From contig JAAYAC010000086.1 in the NCBI GenBank assembly GCA_012719535.1, forward strand, positions 1 through 53,054: 53,054 nucleotides of DNA, in the 5' to 3' direction. The notes under the pieces were generated by a model that ran no database searches, was not told where the DNA came from, and worked only from the letters and a program-made list of their open reading frames with translations. This document shows positions 16,798-26,823 of this stretch, piece by piece. The DNA comes from Syntrophomonadaceae bacterium (GTDB lineage Bacteria; Bacillota; Syntrophomonadia; Syntrophomonadales; Syntrophothermaceae). How positions within the stretch are numbered: position 1 is the stretch's first letter; every line of letters begins with the position of its first letter. Both the position numbers and the translations under genes were made by a program.

Positions 16798-17505
16798 ATG
16801 ACCGGGGGAAAAAGGATGCTTGAGCGTTTCAAAGAATTAAACCAGATTGAAGGCGTGGATACTGGTCTTTTGACAAAAGCTTTGACCCACCCGTCCTTTT
16901 CCCAGGAAAATAACGGCGCCGAAAACAACCAGCGCCTGGAGTTTCTGGGGGATGCGATCTTGAACCTGGTGGTTGCCGAGTACCTGTACAAGAATTACCC
17001 CAACAAGCCGGAAGGAGATCTAACCCGGATACGGGCCAAGGTGGTTTGTGAGAAGGCTTTGGTGGAAGTGGCTACCGCAATGAAAGTGGGCGAATACATC
17101 TTCCTGGGTAGAGGTGAAGAGTTGTCAGGTGGGCGAAAACGGAATTCCATTCTGGCAGATACGGTGGAAGCGGTCGTGGGAGCTATTTACCTTGACCAAG
17201 GACTGGGGTTTACCCGGAATTTCATTTTAAGGCACCTGACGCCGCGGATTCAGGAGGTGGCTGAAGGCAACTTCTATGATTACAAGTCCCGGTTACAAGA
17301 ACTGGTGCAGAGCCGGAGCAGGGACAATGTAACCTACGCCATTCTGGAAGAGAGCGGTCCAGCCCATGATAAGACCTTCGTTGCCGGGGTGTTCTTCCAG
17401 CACAAGCTCCTGGCCCGGGGTGTGGGCAAGAGCAAAAAGGAAGCCGAGCAGAATGCCGCGGAAAAGGTGTTGAAAAAAAACATGTTCAAGGATAAGCCGG
17501 TATGA
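16798..17505 (+). CDS. rnc: Ribonuclease III
   Basis: Cleaves double-stranded RNA in rRNA and mRNA processing. The 235-residue product has the RNase III signature NQRLEFLGDAIL, ALTHPSF at the first helix, and a C-terminal double-stranded-RNA-binding domain (DYKSRLQELVQ ... KKEAEQNAAEKVL). Start is uncertain: ATG 16798 follows CAGGTGAA; ATG 16816 follows GGGGGAAAAAGG and would give MLERFKELN. Its stop overlaps the next start (ATGA). Confidence 0.93.
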   Translation: MTGGKRMLERFKELNQIEGVDTGLLTKALTHPSFSQENNGAENNQRLEFLGDAILNLVVAEYLYKNYPNKPEGDLTRIRAKVVCEKALVEVATAMKVGEYIFLGRGEELSGGRKRNSILADTVEAVVGAIYLDQGLGFTRNFILRHLTPRIQEVAEGNFYDYKSRLQELVQSRSRDNVTYAILEESGPAHDKTFVAGVFFQHKLLARGVGKSKKEAEQNAAEKVLKKNMFKDKPV

Positions 17506-18650
17506 ATTGCACGATAATACCCATCTTCATTCCCCACTACGGTTGCCCCCATGCCTGCGTGTTCTGCAACCAGCGAAGCATCACCGGGCAGGAACAGGTT
17601 CCCGACGATGCCGGTATAAAGGAGACGATTGAAAAATACCTGCAAACAATAGCAGTCCCCCGGGGTGGCCATGTGGAAGTTGCTTTCTACGGGGGGAGCT
17701 TTACGGCTTTGGGAATGGATGTTCAGGAACGTTACCTGCGGGTCGTGCAACCGTATATAGAAAGCGGGGAGGTAGCTTCGGTTCGGGTTTCCACCCGGCC
17801 GGATGCCATTAACTCTGACATTCTGGAACTTTTGCGCAGCTACCGGGTGGGCAGTATTGAACTCGGCGTCCAGTCTCTGGACGACGAGGTTTTGCAGCTT
17901 GCGGGGCGGGGCTACACGGTAGACCAGGTTTGGGAGGCAGTTGCCCTGGTAAAGGCCGAAGGATTTGCCCTGGGTATCCAGCTCATGCTCGGCCTGCCTG
18001 GTGATACCCGGGAAAAGGATGTGCAAACTGCCCGGGCGGTGACAGGGATGAAACCCGACATGGCCAGGCTGTACCCGGCTCTGGTTATCAGGGATACCCG
18101 CCTGGCAGTAATGTACCGGAAGGGGACTTACCGGCCCTTGAGCTTGGAAGAGGCAGTGGTAACAGCGGCAGATATGTTTGTCATACTGGAAGGGGCCGGG
18201 ACTAAAGTAATTCGCATGGGCCTGCAGCCCACCCTTGACCTCACCGGCGGGGAGGCCCTGGTAGCTGGTCCTTTTCATCCCAGTTTCGGGGAATTGGTGG
18301 AAGCGGAAGTCTTTCTGCGCCAGGCCCTGGCGGCCATCCACGCCTACGGTGACCGGTTGCCTGATAGCCTCTGCCTCTTTGTCAACCAGAGAGATGCTTC
18401 CAAGATGATCGGACACCGGGGTCGGAACCGAAAGCGATTAAAGGAATACTGGAAAACAGGAGAGCTATCAATAGTAGGGATAGAGTCCCCGGAGAGAGAC
18501 TGGGTGGGGCTTGGTGCAAGCAGGCAGGACCTTCCCCGCTGGGTTCTGCATCGGGAAGAGTTTTACTCCATGCAGGAACTGGTGGGCTCTTTAAAGCCGG
18601 CGGGGGAACCGGCCGGCGGAAAAGTTGTAACCAGGGTAGGTAAGGGATGA
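17502..18650 (+). CDS. Radical SAM protein (Elp3-like, rnc-smc neighbourhood)
   Basis: A 382-residue radical S-adenosylmethionine enzyme with cluster cysteines Cys15, Cys19 and Cys22 (CPHACVFC), a GGSFTAL motif and SIELGVQS, GLPGDT and RLYPALVI blocks of the Elp3/MiaB-like SAM fold. No acetyltransferase domain follows, so it is not full Elp3. It is commonly found between rnc and smc in Clostridia, but the reaction is not established. Four-base overlap with rnc indicates translational coupling. Confidence 0.8.
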   Translation: MNCTIIPIFIPHYGCPHACVFCNQRSITGQEQVPDDAGIKETIEKYLQTIAVPRGGHVEVAFYGGSFTALGMDVQERYLRVVQPYIESGEVASVRVSTRPDAINSDILELLRSYRVGSIELGVQSLDDEVLQLAGRGYTVDQVWEAVALVKAEGFALGIQLMLGLPGDTREKDVQTARAVTGMKPDMARLYPALVIRDTRLAVMYRKGTYRPLSLEEAVVTAADMFVILEGAGTKVIRMGLQPTLDLTGGEALVAGPFHPSFGELVEAEVFLRQALAAIHAYGDRLPDSLCLFVNQRDASKMIGHRGRNRKRLKEYWKTGELSIVGIESPERDWVGLGASRQDLPRWVLHREEFYSMQELVGSLKPAGEPAGGKVVTRVGKG

Positions 18651-18653
18651 ATA

Positions 18654-18681
18654 ACTGCTTCGCCAGCAGTTTTTGTTTTTT
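18654..18681 (+). terminator. Intrinsic terminator between radical SAM gene and birA
   Basis: Six-base stem ACTGCT / AGCAGT with loop TCGCC and the tail TTTTGTTTTTT, starting four bases after the radical SAM stop. It separates birA from the upstream operon, although the birA start is only 13 bases further on, so birA needs read-through or an internal promoter. Confidence 0.8.
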
Positions 18682-18693
18682 GGGGGGGTGGGT

Positions 18694-19635
18694 GTGAAGT
18701 ACCGAATTCTGGCCAAACTGCAGGAACACGCCGGGCAATATGTTTCCGGAGCAGACCTGGCGAGGGAACTTGGCATTACCCGTACCGCAGTGTGGAAACA
18801 TATCGATGGTTTAAAAAAGGAAGGCTACCGCATCGAGGGAGTATCTAACCGCGGATACCGGCTGCTCGGGAACCCCGAAGGGCCGCCTGACTCCGGCTTT
18901 GGCCGGCAGCTGCTGTGCCTGGGGGAGGTTGACTCAACTAACGCCGTAGCCAGGCGTTTGCTGAAGGAGGATGGATTGCCGCACGGAACTGTGCTGGTAG
19001 CTGAGAGCCAGACACAGGGAAGGGGCCGGCGAGGCCGCCAGTGGCAATCCCCGGTGGGGGGATTATGGTTTTCTCTAATTCTCCGTCCGGAACTGACCGC
19101 CACGGAAGTTGCCAAGCTGTCCCTGGTGTTTGCTGTAGCTCTGGCTGACGGGATGGAACGGTATTTGCCCGGGCAGGTAAGGGTAAAATGGCCCAATGAT
19201 GTACTGGTGAACCGCCGCAAGGTGGCCGGGGTCCTGCTGGAAATGGAAGGAGAATTTGATAAAATAGAGTATGTAATCGCTGGAATCGGTATTAATGTAA
19301 ACGTTCTTCCCGAGGTTATGCCTGGCGAGTTGAGGGCTACTACAACCTCCTTGATGAACGAGATGGGTGTTCGGCTTTCCCTGGACAAGGTGCTGCGCGA
19401 TATGTTGCTCTGCATGGAACAGGCCTATGATAGTTTTCTGCGTTCCGGATGGCTTCCTTTTCGCCGCCGGTTCACCCGCAAGTGTATCCATTACGGGCAG
19501 TGCGTTACCATACGGCAAGGGGACAAGGTACTATCGGGAACGGACATGGGAGTGGATGAATGGGGCTGCCTCAGGCTGAAAACGGCTGAAGGTGACCTCT
19601 ACCGTATTTCGGCTGGCGATGTTGTTTTCGACTAG
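18694..19635 (+). CDS. birA: Bifunctional biotin-[acetyl-CoA-carboxylase] ligase / biotin operon repressor BirA
   Basis: Activates biotin to biotinyl-AMP, attaches it to carboxylases, and acts as repressor. The 313-residue protein has an N-terminal winged helix-turn-helix (about 1-60: SGADLARELGITRTAVWKHIDGLK), so it is the DNA-binding type; the ligase domain carries EVDSTN, QGRGRRGRQW, KWPND and GIGINV motifs. GTG 18694 follows GGGGGGGTGG. A BirA-type operator lies before bioB at 33065-33094, the probable target. Confidence 0.93.
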   Translation: MKYRILAKLQEHAGQYVSGADLARELGITRTAVWKHIDGLKKEGYRIEGVSNRGYRLLGNPEGPPDSGFGRQLLCLGEVDSTNAVARRLLKEDGLPHGTVLVAESQTQGRGRRGRQWQSPVGGLWFSLILRPELTATEVAKLSLVFAVALADGMERYLPGQVRVKWPNDVLVNRRKVAGVLLEMEGEFDKIEYVIAGIGINVNVLPEVMPGELRATTTSLMNEMGVRLSLDKVLRDMLLCMEQAYDSFLRSGWLPFRRRFTRKCIHYGQCVTIRQGDKVLSGTDMGVDEWGCLRLKTAEGDLYRISAGDVVFD

Positions 19636-19648
19636 CGGGGGATGACAG

Positions 19649-22600
19649 GTGTACCTGAAACGCCTTGACATAAAAGGGTTCAAATCGTTCGCCGAACAGA
19701 CCGAAATACTGTTTCAACCGGGCCTAAACGTGGTCGTGGGTCCGAACGGGTGCGGCAAGAGCAATATTGTCGATAGCATTCGCTGGGTTCTGGGGGAGTC
19801 TAATGTGCGGCGCCTGAGAGGGCAAAAGAATGAGGATGTCATTTTTACCGGGACCGACAACAAGCGCCCTCTGAGTTTGGCCCAAGTGGACATAGTCATC
19901 AATAACGAGGACGGGAGCCTGCCGGTTGAGTACACTGAAGTCACGGTATCCCGCAAGGTTTTTCGCTCAGGCGAGAGCGAGTTCTATCTCAATAAGGTTC
20001 CGGTTCGCTTAAGAGATATTCACAACCTTTTTGCGGGGACCGGGTTGGGGAAGAGAGGCTACTCCATCATCGGGCAGGGAGAGTTGGACCAGGTACTCAA
20101 TGCCCGGCCCTTTGAACGACGCCTGATACTTGAAGAGGCATCAGGAATTATCAAGTACCGGCATAAAATGGAGGATGCCCAGGAGCGTTTAAGCTTGACT
20201 GAACAGGACCTGGTAAGAGTGAGCGATCTCCTCCAGGTATTGACTGAACGCCTGGACGAACTTGGCCGCAAAGCGGAGAAAGCAGCCCGCTACCGGGAAA
20301 TGCGGGGGGAAATTGATAATCTCGAGAAGATGGTCCTGGCCTCGACTATTGCTACCCTTGCCCGGGAGGTGTCGTCCCGGCGGCGCGAAACGGGTATTTG
20401 CCGGGAAGAGATGGCCGAACTGGAGGCTGAAATTACCTCCCGGGAACAGGAACTGGTGCGGCGTACCACCGAGGTCGAGGATCGTAAGGCGGAAGTAGCC
20501 GCTTACAAAGAGGAAAAGTACAGGGTAGGCTCCGAGATTAACCGGCTGGCGGGAGAATACAAGCTTGCCGAGGAGCGCATCAAGAATGCCCGGGAGAGGT
20601 TGGAAACGGTGGCCCGGGACCGGGCCAAGTACCAGCAAATGTTGGACAAGCTGGTGGAGGATCTCCGGGCCGGAGAACAAAGCCTGTTCGGGGAGGAGGA
20701 ACAGTGGAGGGCCAAGGCGGAAGAACTCCGGAGTCTCGAAGATAAGATAGTCGGGATGGACGAGTCGCTGCAGCACGAGCAGGAGCTGTATGAGGAAACT
20801 AAGACAGAGTTGATCGACAAACTGCAAGAAGAAGCATCCCTCAAGAACGAACTGGCCGACGAAGAAGAACGCATCAGAAGGTTAAGCGAGAGAAGGGAAC
20901 GTTGCCGGCGGGAAGTGGAGGACAGGAGGGTTGCGGTTTCCCGGTGTGACGAGTCGCTGACCCGGTTGCAGCGCGAGTTGGCCCTACTCACGGATGAATT
21001 GTCCGGCCTGCAGAGGGAGAAAGCTGGCCTGGAAAAGAAGCGTGAGGACATCACCTCGAAACTACACGAGGAAGAAACCTTGCTGCGAGGACTGGAAGCG
21101 GAGATAATTAAGCTCGAGCACCAACTTGCCTCTTTCCGGGAGATGGATGAAGAGTATACCGTATATTCCGAGGGTGTTCGTTCGATTCTAAAAGCCGCAC
21201 GCGGTTCAAGTCACCTGACCGGTATATTGGGTGTGGTTGGGGACCTGTTGGAGGTTCCTCCCGGCCTGGAGACCGCTATTGAAACTGCTCTGGGACGCGG
21301 TATAGAGAACCTGGTAGTGAAAGGGGAAGACGATGCCCGTAAGGCCATACAATTCCTGAAGAAAAGAGCCCTGGGAAGGGCAACTTTTCTGCCCCTGGAT
21401 CTCCTCCGGGTTTCCGAGTTGGAGCCGGGTGTCCGGGAAAGGGTGGCAAGGTTTCCCGGGGTAGTGGGTTGGGCCTGGGAACTGGTGACTTACCAGCCCC
21501 AATTTGCCAAAGCAGTCAAGTACCTACTGGGCAGGGTAGTCGTGGTAGAAAGCCTGAAAGCGGGCGTGAACGTCTTCCGGGAGAAAATACTGCCGGTCCG
21601 GCTGGTTACCCTTGAAGGGGAGGTAATCAATTTCAGCGGAGCTATGACAGGGGGGAAAAGCCGGGCACGCGGCCCGGAGCTTCTGAAAAGGAAAAATTGG
21701 ATAAAGGAACAGAGCGTTCTCTTAAAGCAGAAGCAAGGAGAGTATGCCCGGTGCGGAGCGAATATTGACCGGCTCAAGGCAGCGTTAAAAGAAGTGGAGG
21801 ATGCTCTGGCAGACGATACTGTGCAGGAGAATGACCTGCTCCTGCGGCAGAAAATGCAGGCTTTAGAAGTAGCCAATTTAGAACGCACTATGGCGAAGCT
21901 AAACGAGGAGATCCGTAGCCTGGAAGAGGAGGATAGTCAATGCTATCGGGAAATCCTGGGGTTGGAAGAAGCAGTTGCCTCCCTGCGGGCCCGCTTCCAG
22001 ATAGTGGCTGGGGAGGCGCAACGAATTTCAGCCCGCATGGAGAGACTGCGTGAGGAACGCGAGGAATCGTTGCGGCAGTATGAGGTGCTCAAAGAGCGCA
22101 GAGCGTCTTTGGCAGAGTACGTACTGGCCAAGGAAAAAGAACTGCAGAAGCTGAGGGATAATTACCGGCAGTTTTACCAGGTGCGGGAGTCTTACCTGGG
22201 GGCCCTCCGGGGGTGCGAAGAGCAGGAAATTCGTCTCCAAGCGGACATCGAACGGGAAACCGCTCGTAGACTTGAGCTGGCTTCCACCATCGAGGGACGC
22301 GAGCAGGAACTGGCGCGCTTGGAGGACGTGCTGGCCGGTTTACAACGGCTTGTCGCGGAACGGGAAGATGAAATGAATAAGCTCCGCACTTGGCTGGCAC
22401 CCAAGAAGGATTTGTTCCGTCACCGGGAAGACCGTTTGCGGAGCATGGAGATTGCAACAGCCAGGGTGGAGACCGAGCTAAAGAACCACACGACAGCCTG
22501 GGCAGAGCGGTTCGGCCCCGCCGGCATACCGGATGATACCATGGTGCTGGGAGAAAAAGAGAAGAAGGAAATCAGGGCTCGTATTAGTACCCTGCACCGG

Positions 22601-23227
22601 CAAGTCGAAGAGTTGGGAGCGGTTGATCCGGGCGCCGAAAATGAATACCGTGAAGTCAAGAACCGGTATGACTTTTTGCAGGAGCAACACCGGGACATTA
22701 TTAAGGCGCGGGATTCCCTGTACCGGCTCCTGGACGACACCAGAGTAGTCCTGTCCCAGCAGTTCGCCGTTTTTCTGCAAATGGCCAGCGATAGTTTTAA
22801 CCAGACTTTTACCGAAATATTCGGCGGTGGTGAGGCCTGCCTGGTTATGGATGGGGATGCAGCCCGGCTGGAATCCGGAGTCGAGTTCATGGTTAAACTG
22901 CCGGGGAAGAGGAAACAGCCCCTCGACCTACTATCGGGGGGGGAACGGGCACTGACCTGTATCGCCTTCATCTTCGCGCTGCTGCGCCTGAAACCAGCGC
23001 CTTTCTGCCTGCTGGATGAAATCGACTCATCTCTGGATGACATCAACCTGGGCAGATTTGTCTCTTTCCTACGCCGGCTGGCCCAAAGCATCCAGTTTAT
23101 AGTGGTCACACACCGCCAGGGCACGATAGAATCAGGGGAGAACATCTACGGGGTAACTATGCCCGAAGAAGGGGTTTCCCGGGTACTTTCGGTAACGCTT
23201 CGGGAAGCGGAGGAACTGGCGGGCTAA
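19649..23227 (+). CDS. smc: Chromosome segregation protein SMC
   Basis: ATPase of the SMC-ScpAB complex that compacts and segregates the chromosome. At 1192 residues it is full length: Walker A GPNGCGKSN (31-39), coiled coil to about 500, hinge (about 510-670, with the GRGIENLVVKG and GGKSRARG blocks), second coiled coil, then signature LLSGGERAL and Walker B FCLLDEID. GTG start at 19649. ftsY follows by 23 bases; scpA and scpB are not in the window. Confidence 0.97.
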   Translation: MYLKRLDIKGFKSFAEQTEILFQPGLNVVVGPNGCGKSNIVDSIRWVLGESNVRRLRGQKNEDVIFTGTDNKRPLSLAQVDIVINNEDGSLPVEYTEVTVSRKVFRSGESEFYLNKVPVRLRDIHNLFAGTGLGKRGYSIIGQGELDQVLNARPFERRLILEEASGIIKYRHKMEDAQERLSLTEQDLVRVSDLLQVLTERLDELGRKAEKAARYREMRGEIDNLEKMVLASTIATLAREVSSRRRETGICREEMAELEAEITSREQELVRRTTEVEDRKAEVAAYKEEKYRVGSEINRLAGEYKLAEERIKNARERLETVARDRAKYQQMLDKLVEDLRAGEQSLFGEEEQWRAKAEELRSLEDKIVGMDESLQHEQELYEETKTELIDKLQEEASLKNELADEEERIRRLSERRERCRREVEDRRVAVSRCDESLTRLQRELALLTDELSGLQREKAGLEKKREDITSKLHEEETLLRGLEAEIIKLEHQLASFREMDEEYTVYSEGVRSILKAARGSSHLTGILGVVGDLLEVPPGLETAIETALGRGIENLVVKGEDDARKAIQFLKKRALGRATFLPLDLLRVSELEPGVRERVARFPGVVGWAWELVTYQPQFAKAVKYLLGRVVVVESLKAGVNVFREKILPVRLVTLEGEVINFSGAMTGGKSRARGPELLKRKNWIKEQSVLLKQKQGEYARCGANIDRLKAALKEVEDALADDTVQENDLLLRQKMQALEVANLERTMAKLNEEIRSLEEEDSQCYREILGLEEAVASLRARFQIVAGEAQRISARMERLREEREESLRQYEVLKERRASLAEYVLAKEKELQKLRDNYRQFYQVRESYLGALRGCEEQEIRLQADIERETARRLELASTIEGREQELARLEDVLAGLQRLVAEREDEMNKLRTWLAPKKDLFRHREDRLRSMEIATARVETELKNHTTAWAERFGPAGIPDDTMVLGEKEKKEIRARISTLHRQVEELGAVDPGAENEYREVKNRYDFLQEQHRDIIKARDSLYRLLDDTRVVLSQQFAVFLQMASDSFNQTFTEIFGGGEACLVMDGDAARLESGVEFMVKLPGKRKQPLDLLSGGERALTCIAFIFALLRLKPAPFCLLDEIDSSLDDINLGRFVSFLRRLAQSIQFIVVTHRQGTIESGENIYGVTMPEEGVSRVLSVTLREAEELAG

Positions 23228-23250
23228 CAACTTGCAGAGGTGGGATTGAC

Positions 23251-24330
23251 GTGGGATTTCTCGACAAATTTGCGAGAAACAGGGGTAAAAAGGAGCCGGA
23301 GATACCCCAGCAACACACACCCGCACCTGGGGAAGGTATAACCGGGGAACCGGGATCGGGTGAAAGCGATGCGGCCAAGAAAACTGGGGATGAAGTTTCC
23401 CCGGAGCCACAAAAACAAGGTATTTTTGCCCGTCTTAAACAGGGTTTGTCCAAGACACGCCTAAACATTACCGGGAAAATTGAGCAGTTGGTAAAGAACA
23501 CCCGGAAGCTCGATGAGGAGTTTTACGAGGAACTTGAAGAAATACTGATTCAGGCGGATGTAGGTGTCAATACCACTTTGGAACTGGTGGAAAACCTGAA
23601 ACAATCCGTGAGGCAGAAAAAGATAACCCAGGTTGAAGAAGTCAAGGGTCTTATCAAGGACGAGATAGTCAACCTAATGAAAGGAAAGGACGCCTCCCTG
23701 AACATCGCGCCGGTTAAACCGACTATCATTATGGTGGTGGGAGTCAATGGGGTGGGCAAGACCACGACCATAGGTAAGCTGGCTTACCACTGCAAGGCAG
23801 AGGGGCAAAAGGTTATAATCGCTGCAGCGGATACTTTCCGGGCTGCCGCCATTGAGCAGCTGCAAATCTGGGCCGAGCGGGCCGGCGTGGAGTTAATCAA
23901 ACACCAGGAGGGGGCGGACCCCGGAGCCGTGGTGTTTGATGCGGTGAATGCAGCCCGAGCTCGGGGAGCTGACGTCCTGATTATTGACACAGCCGGACGG
24001 CTGCATACCAAGGTCAACTTGATGGAAGAGATCGCCAAGGTGAGGCGGGTTATTCAACGCGCGTATCCGGATGCACCCCATGAAGTGCTGCTGGTTTTGG
24101 ACGCTACCACCGGTCAGAATGCCATCAGCCAGGCCAACCTGTTTAAGAAGGCTACCGGAGTGACCGGGATAGCTCTGACCAAACTGGACGGCACTGCCAA
24201 AGGCGGAATTGTCATTGCCATTGCCAGGGAGCTGGACATCCCGGTGAAATTGGTGGGCATAGGGGAAAAACTGGAAGACCTGAGGGACTTTTCGGCCCGC
24301 GAATTTGTTGATGCACTGTTTGCCGAATAA
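23251..24330 (+). CDS. ftsY: Signal recognition particle receptor FtsY
   Basis: Membrane-docking GTPase that receives ribosome-SRP complexes. The 359-residue protein has a short charged, Pro/Glu-rich N-terminus (1-65), the N domain, and the NG GTPase core: [22 protein letters not shown] and [13 protein letters not shown] start at 23251 after GAGGTGGGA. Its position after smc is typical of Clostridia. Confidence 0.96.
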   Translation: MGFLDKFARNRGKKEPEIPQQHTPAPGEGITGEPGSGESDAAKKTGDEVSPEPQKQGIFARLKQGLSKTRLNITGKIEQLVKNTRKLDEEFYEELEEILIQADVGVNTTLELVENLKQSVRQKKITQVEEVKGLIKDEIVNLMKGKDASLNIAPVKPTIIMVVGVNGVGKTTTIGKLAYHCKAEGQKVIIAAADTFRAAAIEQLQIWAERAGVELIKHQEGADPGAVVFDAVNAARARGADVLIIDTAGRLHTKVNLMEEIAKVRRVIQRAYPDAPHEVLLVLDATTGQNAISQANLFKKATGVTGIALTKLDGTAKGGIVIAIARELDIPVKLVGIGEKLEDLRDFSAREFVDALFAE

Positions 24331-24347
24331 CCAGAGAGGAGAGTGCC

Positions 24348-25154
24348 ATGCCTAAGTTAGCTATTATTGGAGGTACCGGGGTTTACCAACCTGGTATTCT
24401 GGACGATGTCAGGGAAGAGGTTGTCACCACTAAGTATGGCCGGGCGAAGGTGGCGGTAGGGTTTTATGAAGGATTGGAAGTTGCTTTTATGGCACGTCAC
24501 GGTGCCGGGCATTCCCTTCCTCCTCACCTGGTCAACTACCGGGCCAACATTGCGGCTCTGAGAGAACTGGGAGTGGAAAGAGTTGTCGCCACTGCAGCGG
24601 TGGGGTCTCTGAATCTTGATATGAAACCGGGTGATTTCGTGCTGGTTGACCAGTTTCTGGACTTTACTAAAGGCCGCCCGGCCACCTTTTACGACGGCGG
24701 GGAGGCGGGAGTAGTCCACTGTGATATGACTGTTCCCTATTGCCCGGCGTTGCGCGAAGTTCTGGCCCGGGTTGCGGACAGCAGGGGCTGGAAAGTACAC
24801 CAGGGGGGAGTGTACGTTTGTGCTGAGGGGCCGCGCTTTGAGACTGCTGCAGAAATACGGATGTTCAAACAACTGGGCGGTGATGTAGTAGGGATGACAA
24901 GCGTTCCCGAGTGTGTGTTGGCCCGGGAAGCCGGCATGTGCTACGCTACCGTAGCTATGGTAACCAATTACGCCGCGGGTATATCGCCAGCTAAACTTAC
25001 TCATACCGAAGTCCTGGAAATCATGGCCACCAATGTCCAGAACATGCGAACAATACTGATGGGTACGCTAGGGTTGCTGGCGGGTCCCCGGGAATGTGGC
25101 TGTGCCGATATCCTGCAAGAAATCGAGAAGTTGCGCCGGCAGGGAAAGGAGTAG
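24348..25154 (+). CDS. Methylthioadenosine/methylthioinosine phosphorylase, probably 6-oxopurine specific
   Basis: Phosphorolysis of a 5'-methylthio-nucleoside to purine base and 5-methylthioribose 1-phosphate. The 268-residue protein of the MTAP/PNP family has GGTGVY, ARHGAGH, NYRANI and MTSVPEC motifs. The purine-pocket segment reads VTNYAAG with Asn207, where adenine-specific enzymes have Asp (TDYD); the Asn with Ala-Ala-Gly resembles the bacterial methylthioinosine phosphorylase. With a methylthioadenosine deaminase gene (mtaD) in the same operon I infer methylthioinosine as substrate. It could still accept methylthioadenosine. First gene of a four-gene operon, 17 bases after ftsY. Confidence 0.85.
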   Translation: MPKLAIIGGTGVYQPGILDDVREEVVTTKYGRAKVAVGFYEGLEVAFMARHGAGHSLPPHLVNYRANIAALRELGVERVVATAAVGSLNLDMKPGDFVLVDQFLDFTKGRPATFYDGGEAGVVHCDMTVPYCPALREVLARVADSRGWKVHQGGVYVCAEGPRFETAAEIRMFKQLGGDVVGMTSVPECVLAREAGMCYATVAMVTNYAAGISPAKLTHTEVLEIMATNVQNMRTILMGTLGLLAGPRECGCADILQEIEKLRRQGKE

Positions 25155-25158
25155 GACA

Positions 25159-26199
25159 GTGATACGGACACTGTACTGGGAGGACGGGAAACTGTATCTC
25201 CTGGACCAATCGCTGCTTCCCGCCACTGTAAAGTATATACTGTGCACTACGCCCGAGGAGGTGGCGCTAGCTATTCGTAACATGGTAGTGCGGGGGGCTC
25301 CCCTTATCGGGGTGGCGGCTGCCTACGGAGTGGTCCTGGCCGCCTGGAACTACCGGGGACCGGGGGAAAGACTCCCGCAGTATCTGGAGGACGTGTTCAG
25401 GCTTCTCCAAGATACCCGGCCAACCGCGGTCAATCTTTTCTGGGCGCTGGAGAGGATGGAGAGGGTGTGTCGGCAGAACACGGACAAGCCGCCTGCAACT
25501 CTGGCCAGGGCTTTGCTGGGTGAGGCGGAGAGAATGTTTGCTGCGGATCTTGCGGCTAACCGCGCCATTGGCGATTACGGGGAAAAACTGTTTTCCCGGA
25601 GTGTCCGGATATTGACCATCTGTAATGCAGGAACCCTTGCCACCTGCGGCTATGGCACCGCCCTGGGCATCGTTCGTTCCTGTTTTGCCAAAGGCAAGCT
25701 GAACATGGTTTACGCTTGCGAGACCAGGCCGGTTTTACAGGGCGCCCGTCTCACCGTTTGGGAACTTCAACAGGACGGTATCCCGGTTACACTCATTACC
25801 GATGGTATGGCTGGGTATTTGATGCAGGCGGGGCAGGTTGACGGCGTAGTCGTGGGAGCGGACCGCATTGCAGCCAATGGCGATACGGCCAATAAGATAG
25901 GCACGTATTCCCTGGCGGTTCTGGCCCATTACCACCAGGTGCCCTTTTATGTGGCGGCACCGCTGACCACGATTGATTTCTCGCTCCCCTCAGGACACGA
26001 CATACCTATAGAAAACAGGGCGGCAGACGAGGTGCACAAGGTGATGGGTCACTATATCACGCTGCCAGAGGTGCAAACGCTTAATCCGGCCTTCGACGTA
26101 ACCCCTTGCCAATTGATTACGGCCATTATTACCGACCGGGGAGTAGCCAGGCCACCTTATACGCGTTCACTGGTCTCACTGCCGGCAGGAGGTGAGTAG
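25159..26199 (+). CDS. mtnA: S-methyl-5-thioribose-1-phosphate isomerase
   Basis: Isomerises 5-methylthioribose 1-phosphate to methylthioribulose 1-phosphate. The 346-residue length is standard; motifs are VRGAPLIGVAAAYG, TICNAGTLAT with the catalytic Cys155, ETRP and GADRIAANGD with the catalytic Asp235. The frame is open back to 25096, inside the upstream gene, but GTG 25159 follows AAAGGAGT and begins five bases after the phosphorylase stop, so it is the better start. Confidence 0.93.
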   Translation: MIRTLYWEDGKLYLLDQSLLPATVKYILCTTPEEVALAIRNMVVRGAPLIGVAAAYGVVLAAWNYRGPGERLPQYLEDVFRLLQDTRPTAVNLFWALERMERVCRQNTDKPPATLARALLGEAERMFAADLAANRAIGDYGEKLFSRSVRILTICNAGTLATCGYGTALGIVRSCFAKGKLNMVYACETRPVLQGARLTVWELQQDGIPVTLITDGMAGYLMQAGQVDGVVVGADRIAANGDTANKIGTYSLAVLAHYHQVPFYVAAPLTTIDFSLPSGHDIPIENRAADEVHKVMGHYITLPEVQTLNPAFDVTPCQLITAIITDRGVARPPYTRSLVSLPAGGE

Positions 26200-26200
26200 T

Positions 26201-26809
26201 ATGAATTTCCGCCATGAAAGGGAAGAAGTGCTCAACACTGCCCGGGAGATGTTTGCCCAGGGGCTGGTAGTAGGGACCTGGGGGAACGTCAGTGTACGCC
26301 TTCCGGATGCCGAGGGAATAGTTATAACCCCCAGTGGCATGGACTATGCGCGGTTAACCCCCGAGGACATGGTTATTGTGGACATGGCCGGGAACAAGCT
26401 GTGGGGAGAGTGGAAGCCATCGGTGGAGGTGCCGATGCACCTTGCCATCTACCAGGGACGTCCGGATGTGGGAGCCATAGTGCATGTGCACAGCGTCGCG
26501 GCTTCCAGTTTTGCCGTGGCTGGTATAAGCATTCCCGCGGTTTTGGAGGAAACGGTCCACCTTATCGGAGGGCCGGTACAAGTAGCTGCCTACGCGCCAT
26601 ACGGTACCCACCGCCTGGCCCAACAGGCCGTAGCCGCCCTGGGACAAAACAATGCGGTCCTGCTGGCCAATCACGGCCTGGTAGGAGTAGGCGCTACCGC
26701 TGCCAGCGCTCTCCGGGCTTGCCAGGTAGCCGAAAAAACCGCCCGGGTGGTTATCTACGCACGTATACTGGAGTCAGGCTTAAAGGGCAGAAGTCTGGTA
26801 AGCGAATAA
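26201..26809 (+). CDS. Class II aldolase, probable methylthioribulose-1-phosphate / 5-deoxyribulose-1-phosphate aldolase
   Basis: A zinc aldolase of the AraD/FucA family. The 202-residue protein keeps the catalytic Glu76 and metal ligands His95 and His97 (HVHS) and His158 (NHGL). The Thr-Pro-Ser-Gly (TPSG) phosphate-binding motif is present. In the dihydroxyacetone-phosphate shunt such an aldolase splits methylthioribulose 1-phosphate to dihydroxyacetone phosphate and (methylthio)acetaldehyde without oxygen. Placement between mtnA and mtaD supports that role over fuculose or ribulose phosphate. MtnB dehydratase is a related fold; the later MtnB-pathway genes (mtnW/X/C, mtnD) are absent here. 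ATG 26201 follows AGGAGG, one base after the mtnA stop. Confidence 0.82.
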   Translation: MNFRHEREEVLNTAREMFAQGLVVGTWGNVSVRLPDAEGIVITPSGMDYARLTPEDMVIVDMAGNKLWGEWKPSVEVPMHLAIYQGRPDVGAIVHVHSVAASSFAVAGISIPAVLEETVHLIGGPVQVAAYAPYGTHRLAQQAVAALGQNNAVLLANHGLVGVGATAASALRACQVAEKTARVVIYARILESGLKGRSLVSE

Positions 26810-26823
26810 GTGAGGTGCTTTAA

